From Rotaria macrura (taxonomy: Eukaryota > Rotifera > Eurotatoria > Philodinida > Philodinidae): DNA of 64,000 nt. Positions 1-14,155 of the stretch are shown piece by piece. The notes beneath the pieces were generated by a model. That model did not search any database. It was not told the origin of the DNA and saw nothing but the letters and a program-made list of their open reading frames with translations. Where the stretch lies: the NCBI GenBank assembly GCA_900239685.1, contig OENT01000230.1, forward strand, positions 1 to 64,000, read 5' to 3'. Numbering within the stretch: position 1 is the first letter of the stretch; each line of letters opens with the position of its first letter. Made by a program: the position numbers and the translations under genes.

Positions 1-2064
1 TAAGGACAAGAGACTTTTGCTGGAGAGAAACGAAAAACAAAACGTGCTCTACATTTTTTGCAGCCACTTTGTGAGTCACTGTGACACGATTCCAATGAGA
101 TGCATCGTATTATTCAAAAAACATCAGAAAATGTTGTATCATAAAGGTTAAGTAAATGACACTTTTCCTATTCATTTTACTTCTAATATTATTTTGGCGG
201 CATGTTTTAAAAATCCAAATTAAGAATATGAACAATTGTATCATGGTAAATTTAGTATTTATAGTTCAAGAAATATCGTATAGAATTCAACATTTGATGA
301 AACATATAAAAGAAGAAGGACATGAAGGTGTTCGTAATCTTCACAGAATTGTGGTGGTTATCTTTGCCTACTCGAATATTCGAACAATTTTCGATATATA
401 ACCCGAGCCTAACCTCGGGCTTGGTTGTAGTACTGCGTTATCTAAAATATATGCTACAGTTTGAACTTCGGATGATGGTTATAAAAAAATCTGGATCTCT
501 TTGGTTCGAATACTAACCGGACACAGAAATTTAATTCGTGAAATTAACCTAAGTTTGATTATCAAAGAAATGAATGTGTAATCGCTTGCATTTTTCTGCT
601 TCTACACCTATCATAGTCGAGATTGAAAATATCTCAAGCGGTGAATTTACACAAATTAAAGTTGAAAATAGCTGAAAACGAAATTTGTTCGCAATAATCA
701 ATTTCACCAAGTCTATATGATGAATCGAAGTATTATAATAGTAATGTCTTCTCTGTTGATTGTAATCATGTACTCACGTGTAACTGATTTGTATTTTGTA
801 AGAATTCCGTCTCAGGAGGTTTCGTATCTTTAGAATATAATGTAAAATATTACATAATATATCAAAGCTCTAGAAGTACTCTAAACGTTGATATTCAACA
901 GAAGAAAGAAAAACATAGATTCTCTCCAACATGAAAGAATTCATGTAATTACAACAATTGTGGAGTTCAAATTCAATAGAAAATAGAATATTTTTTATCG
1001 ATGCAATTTGAAACCGTTCTTTTTTTTCTTCCATGCCATAAACTTACAGCATTAAAATCCTTTTCGAATCAATCTGATTTTTATTTTATCGTGAAAAATT
1101 TGTTGTGCTACAGTTGTTTAATGAATATCTTTATTGTTCGTGGAGAGAAAACAAGACATCATTATTAAATCGCATTCCTATAGACATTGAACAGGAAATT
1201 ATTTTTATAAGGAAATTACAATTGGATTTTTCAATGACAGCATCATTATTTCCTTCATTCTTTTGTTTCGCATACTAACATCAACATTTTTCTCAATACT
1301 CATCAAATAATAAGCTAAACTTTATATGACTTTTTCAGAACAATAGAAAAATGTTCATTTTCATATAAATTTTGAAGAAGACTTACATGTGAATAGTATA
1401 ATGACAGTTATTGAACAAGGAACGTTATTTATATCTGACGGATACATGAATGAGTCTTTGACCGGAATCTCGATTTGTTGAACACATATTCCAAATAAAT
1501 AGATCGGGTTGCATTTGTTTAGTTTTTATAATGACACATTATAAAAGACAACACATAGCCTACGGGAGATAGCTCTCTATGTTGACAATGACCTTTGATT
1601 ACAGGCATTTTCCTCGATTAATCATTACCTGCCAATGAAAAGATGAAGTGAATCCTAAATGAGTTTATACTAGACATACAATTTAGTGCTTCTACGATTC
1701 TCTTATCTCTGTTGCTTATAACCAACCATTTCCTTTTCATCTTCGTTCTTGTCTTCTGTCATGATAAAGATAGAGAGAAAACGAAGGAAAGGGAAATAAA
1801 TAGATAGCACACCCATCATATACACATACGAGCATCAAAATGATCTACAATCGGATGTGACACACTTAAAAAAGAATACTTTTTTCTATATATATATATT
1901 GAAGATTGTGTCTGTTTCTCTCTTTTTTTCTCTGTTTCATCATTATCATTTCTTGCTCTTTTTTTTCGTCTTTCTATTATTTATTTATCGTCAATCCTTT
2001 TAAGTTTTACAGTGCAATAAACATCTCACAGAGAAAAGAAAATTTATCGCACAACAAAAATACA
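1..2064. other. intergenic, no gene seen
   Basis: AT-rich DNA upstream of the innexin gene. Open frames here are short and have no recognisable composition or splice context. A run of alternating TA at about 1889-1900, some 170 bp before the innexin ATG, could belong to its promoter, but runs like this are common in the window. Confidence 0.5.
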
Positions 2065-3790
2065 ATGGCTGATGTTGTTCATCGTATTAGCGAATTAACG
2101 CATACACGTCTATCATGGTTTGGTTGTTCTGATGATGATGCATGTAATCGGTTAAATCATCGTCATACCGTAATCATCCTACTGATGTTTTCAGCTATTT
2201 TGGCTTCACGTTTATTTATTTCGGATTTAGTCATTTGTTGGACACCAGGTGAATTTACAGGTAAATATCTATGATTATCATCAAAGTCTAGTTAGATCGA
2301 GAATAAAAAGTCATATTTCTTTGATGATTGACAGCTTGATCGTTAGGAAACGAACAGCGCTCAACTACTGTTGTTGTTGCCTGTATGTCTGAAAGAATAA
2401 ACAAGAGTATCACATCTTTTTTTTAAACATTAAACAATAGTCAATGACAGACTTGACACATGAATCAATGATAACTATCATCGTATTCATGAACAAGACG
2501 AATAAATGTAAAACCTGACATAACATTGAATGACAGATAAATAGATCTGTCATTATGAAAATCGCTTAGGGAATACTATGAACTTTCAATGAAATAACTC
2601 GATTTTCTTGTAGGAAATTTTGTTTCATATACACGTCACTATTGTTACGTCACCAATACTTATTATATATCGATGAATGAAACAATTCCAACATTGAATG
2701 ATTCACACATACGTCGAAAACGTTCAATTTATTATTATCAATGGTTACCAATATTACTTGCATTTCAATCTCTATTATTTTACATACCACGTTTAATATG
2801 GACTAGTTTTAGCTCACGTTGTGGCATTAATTTACAACATTGTCTATCGCCGAAATTCGATTATCGAACAAGTCGTTATAAAGTTCATCATATAACAACA
2901 ATGCTTAGTCTATTAGCACGTGCTAAACAACATGATTTTAATCGTATGTCAACAAATGATAGTGTAAATAGAAATGGTCTAACATCAAATATACAATTTT
3001 TTAAAACATTTTGTATTCCATTTATATTTTTCAATGAGAATCCATTTCATGGATATTATCTAGCCAATTTATTTCTTATTGTTAAAATACTTTTTTTACT
3101 TAATTCATTATTACAATTGGTTTTTCTAAATACATTACTAACGAAAAATTCTATTTTATATGGATATGAAGTCATAGAAAATTTTCGTCGCGGTGAATAT
3201 GTCGTTGGCTCGAGAATATTTCCATTAAGTGTTTATTGTGATTTTAATATTGTTAAAATTGGTCAACCAACAGTTTATACCGTATGTATAAACGCAATGT
3301 TTTTCTTTCGTTTTGTTTTTATCTTAGAATGACATTTTGTTTTCTACAGGTTCAATGTTTACTACCCATGAATGTATTCAATGAAAAAATCTTTACAATC
3401 ATTTGGTTTTGGTTAGTTTTTCTAACTATAGCAAATTTAAAAAGTGTCGTATTTACAATAATACGTAGTAGTTTTCATCAATTCAATTATTCTTATGTAG
3501 CCAATTATTTAGATTTATATTCAAAACGAGAACGTTTTAGAAGACATTTACTTGTTAAACGTTTTATATATGATTATTTAACAGCTGATGGTATTTTAAT
3601 ATTAAGATTAATATCAGAAAACATAAGTGATTTATTAACGAGTGAAGTTATACATGAACTATGGAATGAATATAAGAAGTTGTCGAATCTGTCAACAACG
3701 AATCGTGAAAAATATCAACGATTAAAAACTTTCGGACGTACATCAATCGATCCTGTAACATCCAATAAAAATATTCATTATCGTCATTGA
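2065..3790 (+). CDS. innexin (gap-junction channel subunit), 3 exons
   Basis: Exons 2065-2260, 2614-3281 and 3350-3790 join in phase to 1305 nt, or 434 residues. Innexins are four-pass membrane proteins that form invertebrate gap junctions and hemichannels. Seen in the translation: a short cytoplasmic N-terminus, TM1 around residues 35-52, and a first extracellular loop with ICWTPGEFTG and a second cysteine in HYCYVTNTYY. The family signature YYQW opens TM2 (IYYYQWLPILLAFQSLLFYI). TM3 is hydrophobic, the second extracellular loop carries YCDF and VQCLLP, and the NEKIF block leads into TM4 (WFWLVFLTIANLK). The joins restore family motifs: GEFTG-NFVSY at intron 1 and VYT-VQCLLP at intron 2. Intron 2 is 68 nt and intron 1 is 353 nt. 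The ATG is the first in its open frame. The length is normal and nothing is broken. Which innexin paralogue this is cannot be told. Confidence 0.95.
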
Positions 3791-6404
3791 TTCAAATAAA
3801 TGAATCTAAAAATTCAAAGAGCGTAATGCTTGTCACTATGATGATAGTAATTAAATGTGATGGAAAAATCATTCATGCAAATGATAATCAATACTTTGTT
3901 GAAATAACACAATGCATACGTTACATATCTATGAGAATGATAATTATCTTCATAGAAGATTGACAAATGACGGCAAAACGGTAATATTAGTAACAGCGGA
4001 ACGTACTTATCTTCTCATTTCAATGACATTTTCTTCTTACCAATAGATATTATGCATACAGAGTGTGTTATTAAACATTTTCACAATAAAATATTTGTGT
4101 ATATTCATTTTTCTTCAAGGTATTCGACTGATTATTCTGATGATTGTAAAATGCTAGAGGTTGTATGTTCTAAGATAGGAAGGTAACATAAAAAGATGCA
4201 TTCTCTTTCCGATGTTAGACTATAGCCACTTTGTTGTTGCATTTTGTGGTTCGGCATTATCTTTTCTAATATTTCAATAATACCAACGTGTACATCTCTA
4301 TCAACTCTGCATATATTTTCTCTCATTTACACAGATTCCATTGTAAACATCTATTTTTTCTAAAAAGAAAAATTCATCGGTCAATATCTTACACAGAAGA
4401 GAACAGCTTGATTACGTTATTTTTGATAATTTTTCTCAATCGGTTGTGTTTTTATACAAAGCTTTCCATGTTTCTTGTTTTAGACCACCAATTGATCTAT
4501 CGTATTGGTCCATTTTTATTTTAAAACTCGTTCAAAAATTTGATATCTATTGAAAAATAGTCATCGATGATATGTGTATATATATAAAATTATTTCTTGA
4601 GCAGTTTTCCTTTTTATTCTTCCGTGAAATTACAAAACATTAGACCGTACTTGTCTCTATCGAATAAAATCGATTTGAAGGAGTTTAACCTCTATGTATC
4701 AAATAAATATATGAATTGTTGAACATTTTTTCGAAGATACAAAAATTAGGTACTATTTTTCTATAAGTTCACATCCTAGAGTCCTACGAATTCGATTACC
4801 ATGAGAAAACAAAGTAAACTTTCATTAAAGAAGAATCAGTATAAGAGTTCAATCCTTTGGAAAGGTTAGTTTCTTTCGTTCTTTTCATTGTCGAATCACA
4901 TATTTCGTTTTCTTAAAGAAAGTCAATAGCATAGTGTTTCATGTAGAAAATTCTCTTTCACTATAGTTTATGACCTTTTTTTGACATATAAAAGCGTCCT
5001 GATAAAGACATGCAACAAAATTTTCCACGTGATATTCTAAAAACAGAAGAAATAAAGTCAAAATCAGCATTTTCCTATCAGCCACTCCACATAACCTTAT
5101 TTTATCGCTAATATCATGATTAATCCACGTAATGTTATAGCATTTGGAATCATTTTAATTCTAATAGTTTAACATGAACTTCTGCACCTCTACATACGAG
5201 AAAGTAGAAAAAGTAGTATTTGAAAATCCAGAATCTTTATATAATTGTGCATTGTAATCTGTCAAAAATGATAATGCAATCGATTTTGATATTGATATTG
5301 ATATTGAATTAATTGATAATTTGCACAATATAGAAGTGAAATAAAACCTTGAACGACTTTTGCACGAAGCGCTATGCACTAGAATACTTTTAAAATTTCC
5401 ACCAGAGCACGACGCGATCGCTATGGACAAACACTCATCGAAATTCGAGTTAGTTGTCTGGGAGGGTTTCCTCGTAAGCGTATTAATAAAATGGTAATTA
5501 GAAATTTCAGTCAAGTCAGTGATCCCTGAATGTATATTCAGTGAAAGTAGAAGAGTTTTAGAAAATAAAAGTTAAATGTCAAAATTATTTATAATATCCT
5601 GTTGTTGAGAGAATTTGGAAGAATTTTTTGTAATTTTACAATCAATTTTCGTTGAAAATTAATTGAAATATGTTCAAAAATTGTGAAAAAAAACAATTGT
5701 ACAACACTAACACGAATAAGTATGTATTGGTGACGAGTTTCGAAGCATAGAAAACATCAATCTAGTGCTACGCTTTCGATTTGTTGAACGACTCAAAGTT
5801 CAAACTGGAGAATAATGCATTTTGCAGTCATGCCAATTACAGTCAGACGTTCAGGTCATTTTTTTTCCAAAGGTCCTGTACAGTAGGGTTCATGAAACGA
5901 AATCTGTATGGCAGTGTAAGAAAAACTGGTAAGCTGTAAGATTCTCAACCATCCTTCTTCAATCTAAAACAATCTTTACGATCAATGAATTTAGCGGAAC
6001 TGAAATTTGCATGTACATCAATGAATGAATATCTTTATCTTGCATTTATATTTGTTCCTATCACACTATATAGAGCTTCGAAAGCTTTATCTGATTCGCA
6101 TGCACAAGAGTTCATGTGTAAAGAAACCCTAGTGGGACTAAAGTAGAAGGACTAAATAAATATGATTTATTACAAATAATTGTTGAGTTTGTCTTGTTTT
6201 GAAACAGAAACAACATTCATATGATGCAATAGTATTTACATGAAAGTTTTACAGAGATCGATATGGCAAAATGTTTTGTAACCACTGCAATTCTTGCAGT
6301 TTCGTCTCTATATTTGTAACATTCATTTGCAGTTGATCTTCTAAAGTATTGAGAACTGAAACGTTCGAAGGAAAAAAAGTTCTGTATTCGTGTATGCGAC
6401 GTTC
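3791..6404. other. intergenic with one exon-like fragment
   Basis: No complete gene seen. One plus-strand piece, 5383-5473, lies between an AG acceptor and a GTAAGC donor and reads as a basic open segment (RDRYGQTLIEIRVSCLGGF). No partner exons were found and no family is recognised. The opposite strand is open across 5161-5514 but shows no domain. A short hexamer repeat (ATTGAT-like) lies near 5286-5308. Confidence 0.3.
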
Positions 6405-6554
6405 CTAGTTTAAAATTTCTAATGTTGTTTCTTCACCCAATACCCAACGAGTATTTCTTTGTAAATATTGATGTAATTTAGAATTCATCGATTTAATTAA
6501 AGACAATTTTTTTTTATCAGTTAGTAAGATAATTGCCAAAGTCTGTTCATGCAA
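6405..6554 (-). CDS. terminal-exon-like reading frame of an unidentified gene (partial)
   Basis: The minus strand is open from about 6578 down to a TAG at 6407-6405. If it starts at the AG acceptor just above 6554 it encodes 49 residues. The sequence is amphipathic and looks like protein: LHEQTLAIILLTDKKK, then a stretch ending RNTRWVLGEETTLEILN. I do not recognise the family. A further open stretch lies upstream at about 6810-6722 on the same strand (SYTQVSIDQESTLDDNN), but I could not join the two with consistent phase. This may be the 3' end of a small gene or a decayed copy. Confidence 0.35.
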   Translation of the reverse strand: MHEQTLAIILLTDKKKLSLIKSMNSKLHQYLQRNTRWVLGEETTLEILN

Positions 6555-6626
6555 CTGTTCACGAACGAAAGATTATACACACAAAGAAAATAGTATATCT
6601 AGACAGTTTAACTAACTACAGTCGTA

Positions 6627-6665
6627 TTTGATATGGTTATAGAAAATGTATTTCGCCATATCAAA
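6627..6665. repeat. short perfect inverted repeat
   Basis: TTTGATATGG at 6627-6636 is matched by its exact reverse complement at 6656-6665, across a 19-nt spacer. It could form a 10-bp hairpin. No flanking gene explains it, and stems of this size also arise by chance in AT-rich DNA. Confidence 0.5.
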
Positions 6666-8346
6666 TGAAAACAGAGTTATTTAAATTACAGCCAACGATG
6701 AAGTTAAATTTAACAGAGAGTCTATGCAAAAATCTCAGTGAGATTATTATCATCCAAGGTACTTTCTTGATCGATAGAAACTTGTGTGTATGACATAATC
6801 AACATCATTAAATTTTAAAACGAAAAAGTTCTTGTAAATTAAAATCACCTACCAAAGATAACAAAAAAACACAAGGTGAACTCGTATCTAGAGACATCTA
6901 ACATAGAGAAATAAGTAAGTATGAAAAATATGTACGTCGCTAAGTAATATGTTTCGATTATTCATGGCCATGATAGAAAATAAAAAATATGTTTTTCAAA
7001 GAATAGAAGGGAAAAAATTTAACGAAAAATTGATGAAGAGTGGACATTGTCAGTCTTAAATAAACACTCTAGAATCAATTATTAAATCATTTCTTTGTCT
7101 TAGTACGGTCCTACACGATTCATTTATTGATTGTCGCATTCATCATGAACATGGCTAATACAAAGAATAATAAACTAATTCAAACATCTCATCAATGTTA
7201 AATTCAATCAGTATGATGATTTATAATGGTGACGCAATCGCAGAATGAAGCTTATCGATGAATACTCTCGGCAACAGAATTTCAATCAATCGAAAAGAAA
7301 ACTATAAAAAAGAAAATGATAAATATATATATATGCATAATATTAAAAGGCAAAGGAAAGTATAAAAACTCATAAAAAGCAATAAAATCATGAATAAGTT
7401 CAGAAGTGAAATGTAATTAGAAGTTATCATTTTCTTGTTCAACATAGAATTCTTTATTCGATATTGATACAGAGTCTCCTTTATAAAAAAAAGAAGAAAA
7501 AGAAGTTCATTGATAACATAACATCTCTTAGGAAACCTTTGCATGTTAAGAAAATTATTCTTTTTTATTCACTATAGATTATATTTGTCTTTCATTCTTT
7601 TTAAAATGCCCTCGAAAGATTACTTTATATAAGACTTCAAACAAATAAAAAATGTTAATTGGTTCTTTTTTCCCTTGTTGTAGATGAAATTGCTTGAAAT
7701 TGGCTATGATCAAACAATCGATCATCTTACAATCTAGTGTTGTTCAATCATATGCATTCAATAAAGCTTTGTAAAAGCATTTTTTTCTCTCAATACAAAT
7801 CTTATCATTATAAAAGCAAATATTTATTATACTGAATGATCATTACTTATCCATTCAAAGGATGTTTTATTCATCTTGTCAGTAAGTTCATAATTACAAA
7901 CAATGTATAAGTATCTGAGACTGTGTCGATAGATCCTTTCGATTTCGATTCATATTACCATGGAAACCTAGCAGTCATTATCGTGGAATAGCAGTCAATC
8001 GATAATCGGCATCAATCATATACTTCTTTTTTTTTCGAGCTGGTATTTTTTCATAAAATCGAAAGTATTGATTTGTTGACGGCGATTGAGTTTGGTTGTA
8101 AACAAAAATTGTTTGAACGATCGGATGCATACTGTGTGAGAAACCTTCAATATATCCACTTAGAAAACAATTATGAGAAAAATGCCAGTCAATCTACACT
8201 TCTCGATGTTTGTCTTAAAGAAAACTTGATCGAAATAAGAAACTGTTTGATATCATATCTAATTAGTAATCGTTTATCTTGCATATTCGTTGATGTATGT
8301 TTAAGACAAAAAATTAACTATTAGATAACATATACTTTTTTTTTAG

Positions 8347-8479
8347 AATTCCAAAAATCGTCATTGCGAATCATGAAAATTTACTATCATTAACAAGAGA
8401 TGAAATTCGACCAAGGATGGTACCTGATAATATTTTTTATCCCATTATTAGAAGTTCGATTGAAGTCAGCAATAAATAA
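8347..8479 (+). other. terminal-exon-like fragment, unidentified
   Basis: A strong acceptor (a run of T ending in TTTAG at 8346) opens a 44-codon frame ending at TAA 8477-8479. It includes LTRDEIRPRMVPDNIFYPII. The phase requires two bases from an earlier exon. The open segment at about 8073-8324 lies just upstream and contains a GTATGT donor at 8295, but its phase does not match. The family is not recognised. It is either the 3' end of a short gene just upstream of CFAP107 or a remnant. Confidence 0.3.
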
Positions 8480-8802
8480 ATTATCCATGATGTATACGTG
8501 CCGAATGCAACAGTAAATTCTGTAGACATCTACCCGGTTCTTAAGTGTCTTGAAATCGTACAAACGCAATAGAATCCTTTGTCCAATTGCAATGACTCTC
8601 GAATTTCGAACTAACAAAAGAGATATACGTATATTGTTTGCATAATACTGTTTTTAATGAATACAAAAGAAAAATTAAAATGAAGTTCGATAAGTTGTAT
8701 GAAAAATTTTCGTAGTAAAGAAAAGATTTTTCTTTTTTCTTTTTTGCCACACGTTTTCTTCATATTATATTTTGATTTATTTAATTGAAGATTAGTTGTA
8801 GC

Positions 8803-11664
8803 ATGGCAACAAAAGTAGATCGATTTTTTAATCCAAAAGATGGTACTTATGCAAACGTACCAATCGTGCCTGTAAATCCTGAAAAATTCTGTGGCAAACG
8901 ATTATTCAATACCAATTATACTAAAGTTCTTATTGGTAATTGGTATGAAGAACAATTAAAAGTGAGTTATGTATTGAGTGAATAGGTAGCTGTCTTCAAA
9001 ATTCGATATTCCATATAAAATTTCAATCGTATTTGTAAGGTTCGAAGTCGAAACTGGATTCAAACTTATAAATCAAAAGTCTTAGGAAGGAATTTTCGCG
9101 ATTGATTACTTTCTTCTACTACGCTGATATATATATAAGCGTACAGATATTAGTGCGAAGGTATGGCAGGTGTGAAATCTTTTTGAAAATGAATGTTGAC
9201 TTAATAGAAAGTTCACTCTGCATTTAGCAATACAACTAGAGGAAAATAGTCTCATATATTATGATCCATCTTCAACAATCAGTTCATAATACTTATTGGA
9301 AAAAAACTGTTACTATATATTCTAACTCCATAGTAGTAATCTAAACGTACGAGCTCTATTCTGAATTCGTTTCGTTGTAGATAATTTCGATTCAAAAGTC
9401 ATACACGAATTTACAAAATATTTCTCGTCAATTTTATTTTCAGTATTAAAGTTGGATTCTTATTAAAGAAAATTGATTTGCTTAGATTTCTCTTTTGAAA
9501 TGGAGAAAAAATTTGTCTCACATTTAATAAAGAATATTTAGAAACAAAATCGAAAAAAACAGCTATTTAAGATAGAAAATTGGAACTTGAAAAAAGACAA
9601 AGAAAAATCACCGTGTTTCATTCATAATTTATTCGATATTGCTGGTGTTTATAATCAACACTTGTAGCGTCTACTTTTCTATTGTAAGGTTTTATCGGAG
9701 TACTCAACATAGTGGGAGCATCGTTAACTGAAAGATTTCATGTTTCTCAAAAATTTAGTCATATATAAAAACTACCGTTTCGTGAGATTGTAGAGCACAC
9801 TGAGTTTTTAGAGAGCAAGCAATTCTTTTGTGCTTTTAAATTTATAAAGCTGTCATTTTTATGATGATCCTGATGTCTACTGTTAATTCTACTTATGAGT
9901 TTGATCCTTCCCAGCTCACTACACATATGTCCATGTGTCGAATATAAAAGCAAAACACGGAAGGTCGAATTTTTCTTCGAATTTCACTCTGTTTTCATAA
10001 TTTAGTTTAAAGATTCAAATCATCGATCCAAATCATCTTATACTATTGCTTATCCAGCCCACGTTGGCTCCGTCCCAGATACTGTTTTAAGACGTAAAGT
10101 ACTTGGCGCACATCAAGATCGCCCTGGAAAGTTGATTCTTGATCATCATGATATCGATGATCCAAAACAACACATTAGCAGGTAGAACAGATTTGAAAAT
10201 GTGTTTCCTATTCTGTTTTCTAAATTTAATATTCATCTTTAAAAAAAGTTATGACGAACAATACAATAGACGAGGAGCTTACGGGCAACATCAAGTAAGA
10301 AAAACAAATATATGATATCTATTATTGTAAGTATGTTTGAATATCATCAAGGAAACCATAGAGCGAAGTTGGGCAATACAGGATAACGTTTGGTTACCTG
10401 AACGTAGTGATCATCCACTTCAAAGTACACCAACCAACTGGGGTCTTATACTGAAAAAACGTGAAAAAACTCAAAGTCTTCGACGTCAACGTATTACACC
10501 TGAATTAAGGTAACATTAGATTCTTTAGAATAATAGGCAGTACAATTCTCAGAGTTGATGGAAAATTTGATATTGATAAATAGGGAAAAAAGACTAACAG
10601 CGTCTCCTATATATTTACAAAGAACGAAACTTGCATCGGAGAGGTCAACTACAGTTGTGAAAGCAGAGGAATTTGTACTTTTAACATCGCGATTACTACT
10701 CGAAAGAAATTAGTACGAATTTTAAGGCTAGCTCAATTCATTGAGATCTGCGTATCTTGAAAAAATATTGACAATTTTCTAATTCACTGTTTTCGAGCAG
10801 TCTCATGAAAGATGCACTCAGTCAAAAGTCAATTAAGTATTATAGGATTGTCTACTAATTGACACAAAAACATATTTAGATTCAAAATAATTGGTTAGTA
10901 GACATGTTTTTGCGTTCATGTTGTCGCAAAAATAATATTGTTAAAATGTCAATGTCCTTGCTTGTTATCAAAATAATCACTTATTCATCACATTTTTACG
11001 TTGTCTATTTGCATTTGCCACTTCGTTGTGTGCATAATTATATGTCATTTTTTTTATCCTGATTACATCTATGTTCGATAATGTGAAACGACTTTCATAT
11101 ACAACGCAAACTCAAGCCTTTCAAGCGTGAAAAAAAATACATATACGATAATTGTCGTTTTGCTTTGATTTAATATGTCACGTAACATATCATTATTATC
11201 AATTTTGTATCTCAACAAAAATGGCGTGATGCAAATTTTGCTAGGACGAGACGAGGAACAGTATACTATCTCGATATCTATCTTTCATATTTAGTGAATA
11301 TGCTAGTCGATATGCGTCTTATCCAAGTGAATCATATTCGTCAGCAAAAAATTTTGTTGTGCCACACATTTATGCAACAACTATTGATCGTACACATTCA
11401 TTAAATCGAGATGCAACTCATCGTTCGCTATCGCTTTACAATCACCGAGTGGCACCAACTCCTGATTCCTTGGAAACTGATAATATACATTGCCGTCGAC
11501 GAAATTCCTATTTACCACGAGCGTATTTTTATTTAGGAAAAATACCAAATCAAATGGATAATACAATGCAGAGTAGACTTCCAACTGTACTTGAATCAGT
11601 CAGTTCACTTCAACAAATAACGCCAACAACCGAACAAACTCAAAGTCACGAACAAACTGTTTGA
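8803..11664 (+). CDS. CFAP107: CFAP107-like axonemal microtubule inner protein, 5 exons
   Basis: Exons 8803-8961, 10006-10181, 10249-10294, 10364-10509 and 11295-11664 join in phase to 897 nt, or 298 residues. CFAP107 is a microtubule inner protein that lines the lumen of axonemal doublets in motile cilia. The match rests on collinear blocks recalled from the vertebrate protein: KVLIGNWYEE (residues 41-50), FKD directly after intron 1, ISSYDEQYNRRG (about 110-121), RSW then VWLPERSDHPL (about 128-146), PTNWG (150-154) and SEYASRYASYP at the start of exon 5. Introns 2 and 3 are 67 and 69 nt; introns 1 and 4 are about 1.0 and 0.8 kb. The protein is about 100 residues longer than the mammalian one, mostly in a low-complexity C-terminal tail. 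The ATG at 8803 is the first in frame. Motile cilia fit an animal with a ciliated corona. Confidence 0.87.
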
Positions 11665-14155
11665 AGGAAAAACAAAATTCTAATTATTAAATTTCATATT
11701 TATTTTCACCTTATTTTTTTTCGATTAAATATAGAATCATTATTTTACATTGAAATAATGTTTGTATACATGTACGTAGAATGTATATGTAATTACAGTG
11801 TTCACTTTGCATTAGTTTTAATAGAATCAAGTTTCTACGAGCAGTATTAATCGTTCAGTTACGAAATACAAAAAAAAAGACATTAACCTTCACGTCGTGT
11901 ATTTTAGCGTGAAAGAAAACAAACAATAAAGTCAAGGTAACACTTGAAAAATAATAAATAGCAGTGTCATTGGTAGACAGTCCCTGAGGCAAAAACATCA
12001 ATTTAACCTACTGTCAATCTCATGACGAAGTACGAATATAGATATTTGAGTCTGATCTTGCTTCAAATGTTATGAAATGTGCCGCTTGAGATTTAGAATT
12101 TATTCAAAAGTAACAGGATTTTTTTCCGTTCTCATAAAAATCACATTCAGCCTAGTCATATCTATCACCAGTAGGCTTTTGAAATCCTTTTCTATGTAAT
12201 GTCTTTCCAAGATACTAGTGATAAATAAAAATAAGTCTACTGCTTTATCACTACGTCTTAAATTGTTTATGATCTGTAGTGTTAAGTAGTTCGATTAAAA
12301 ACAATGAAATGTTTTCCAATATTCTCCAATAATTTAGTAAAATCAATTAAAATATTTGGATCACAAGATAGTCGTTTTGAATACGATTGAGACAGTTAAA
12401 AACAACTCTTTAGAGTATGTCCAAAATAATAATGACTGTCGATGATACGATCAAAAGTTATATTGATTGCTTTGTAAAATAGAACAGGTTTGTTGTCAGT
12501 CATGCATGCAAAATTACCTTTATACCTGACATATTGTTTCACGATGACATAGTTATTAATTTATGTCGTCATGATCTGGACAATGATGAAACACTTGCAA
12601 CTCTTGAGAAGAGACTAATACTTCGTCATTGCACATATGTTTTTTGTTTGTTTGATTGTTCACTATATGCACTTTCGTTCATCTTTAGAAAGCTTTCAAG
12701 AATAGGAAAAAGAATATTGTCATAGAATCCATGTAAATGAGAGTGTGCATTCAGTCTTGAAATGGTTTTTGTATGAAGAATAGGTATGGAAGATTGACTT
12801 AAAATAAAGCCGTACGTGGTTCCTATATTGATGCGAATTCGGCAGTCCAAATTTTAGATTGATTCACAATTCTGTTGTGATGTTTTCGTTCGATAACAGA
12901 GTGTTATGAAACGTCAAGTTAGATGATCTCATATTATTTATATTTTAACAGTATGCATTTGCAAGGAACGGTTGTTTGTAACTAACCCTCTCGAATGTTT
13001 GAACTTAACTAACCTTATTTTTTTAAATCTCGTATGTTATCTACTAATTAGCAATCATATAAAAATACTGCAGTACATCAAAATGAAATCTACATTGAGA
13101 CTGCTGATAGAATTACGAATTGGCTATCATCATTTGTATCGATGTGATAGACAGACGAAAAACTATTCAAATATGAGGCATGCATTCAAATGGAATATTG
13201 AATTCAGTTCGCAATCAAAATGAACAAGAGTAATAAGTTAAATGTTCCACGAGAAAACTATCTGCAGAACGTAGAAAAACGAACTATGAGAAACTACCAT
13301 AGTCTAGTTGTATCATCAATAAAGATTAAAATGACTTTTTTAGTACATTAGGGATGACAGAAAAATTATGTTGCGAGAAGTCAATGATTTCAGCTCACCT
13401 CATGCTTTGTAATATGATTCAAATAATACGTAGAGACTATGCATTGTGTATACAACTGGTCTAAACGATACTAATAGTTTACATTGTTGAAATTCATTGA
13501 TTGCGATGTATGAATGACGATTGATAGTGACACGTAGAATCTGTGTCATCCTTTGGAATGTTGTTCGATGACCAATTTACCTGAGCAACTGTGTCGTGTT
13601 CAATATTTTATCAGACTTCATTAAAAACCATTCCTATCAGTTAATCAAGGGACAGCTTTACTACCACAATAGAATATAGTTCTTATCTAACTAATGCAGT
13701 TGTTTAACATAGGATGACCGAAGTTCTCACTTCCATTGCACAGGCCAACATGCCTTGAAAATAGAAGATGTCGATTCAAATATTATCATATATACTATGA
13801 AAACCGAGACCTGATTCGAAATTCGTAAGCGCATCTATACTCACATTTTCAATGAATTCTTCGTTAGCAAAAATTCATAGGAGATTTTTTTTTCTTCAAC
13901 TTTCAACGCACATTATCTAAAACAAATATTTCTTTCTTTAGATTGCATTCAAACAGAAGTTTATCAAAAATCGTTTAACAATAAGAAATTTGTGATACAT
14001 TCCTTTTTTTTAAATCTCATTCAGTTACTTCGTGAGTTTATCTTGTTTCAAACATTGAAACTTTTCACTCTCTTTCATGATCAAATCAAAATATGAGACT
14101 TAGTCAATGCATTTGATTTCGTTTCGAGATTGTCATTAGATAATGATAATGCTCT
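11665..14155. other. intergenic, no supported gene
   Basis: Open stretches at 12534-12725 (+), 12626-12850 (-) and 12972-13223 (+) overlap or lie close together, and none has splice context or a recognisable domain. The minus one (FILSQSSIPILHTK, HSHLHGFYDNILF) looks most like protein and may be a decayed exon. I see no RNA gene and no repeat structure. Confidence 0.4.

Noticed and set aside
480..530. GGTTCGAATA motif resembling a tRNA T-loop
   Set aside because: No acceptor stem, D-arm or anticodon arm can be paired around it.
5161..5514. 117-codon minus frame
   Set aside because: It shows no domain and includes a run from an ATTGAT repeat. The opposite strand carries a more exon-like segment with a strong donor, so I did not call this a gene.
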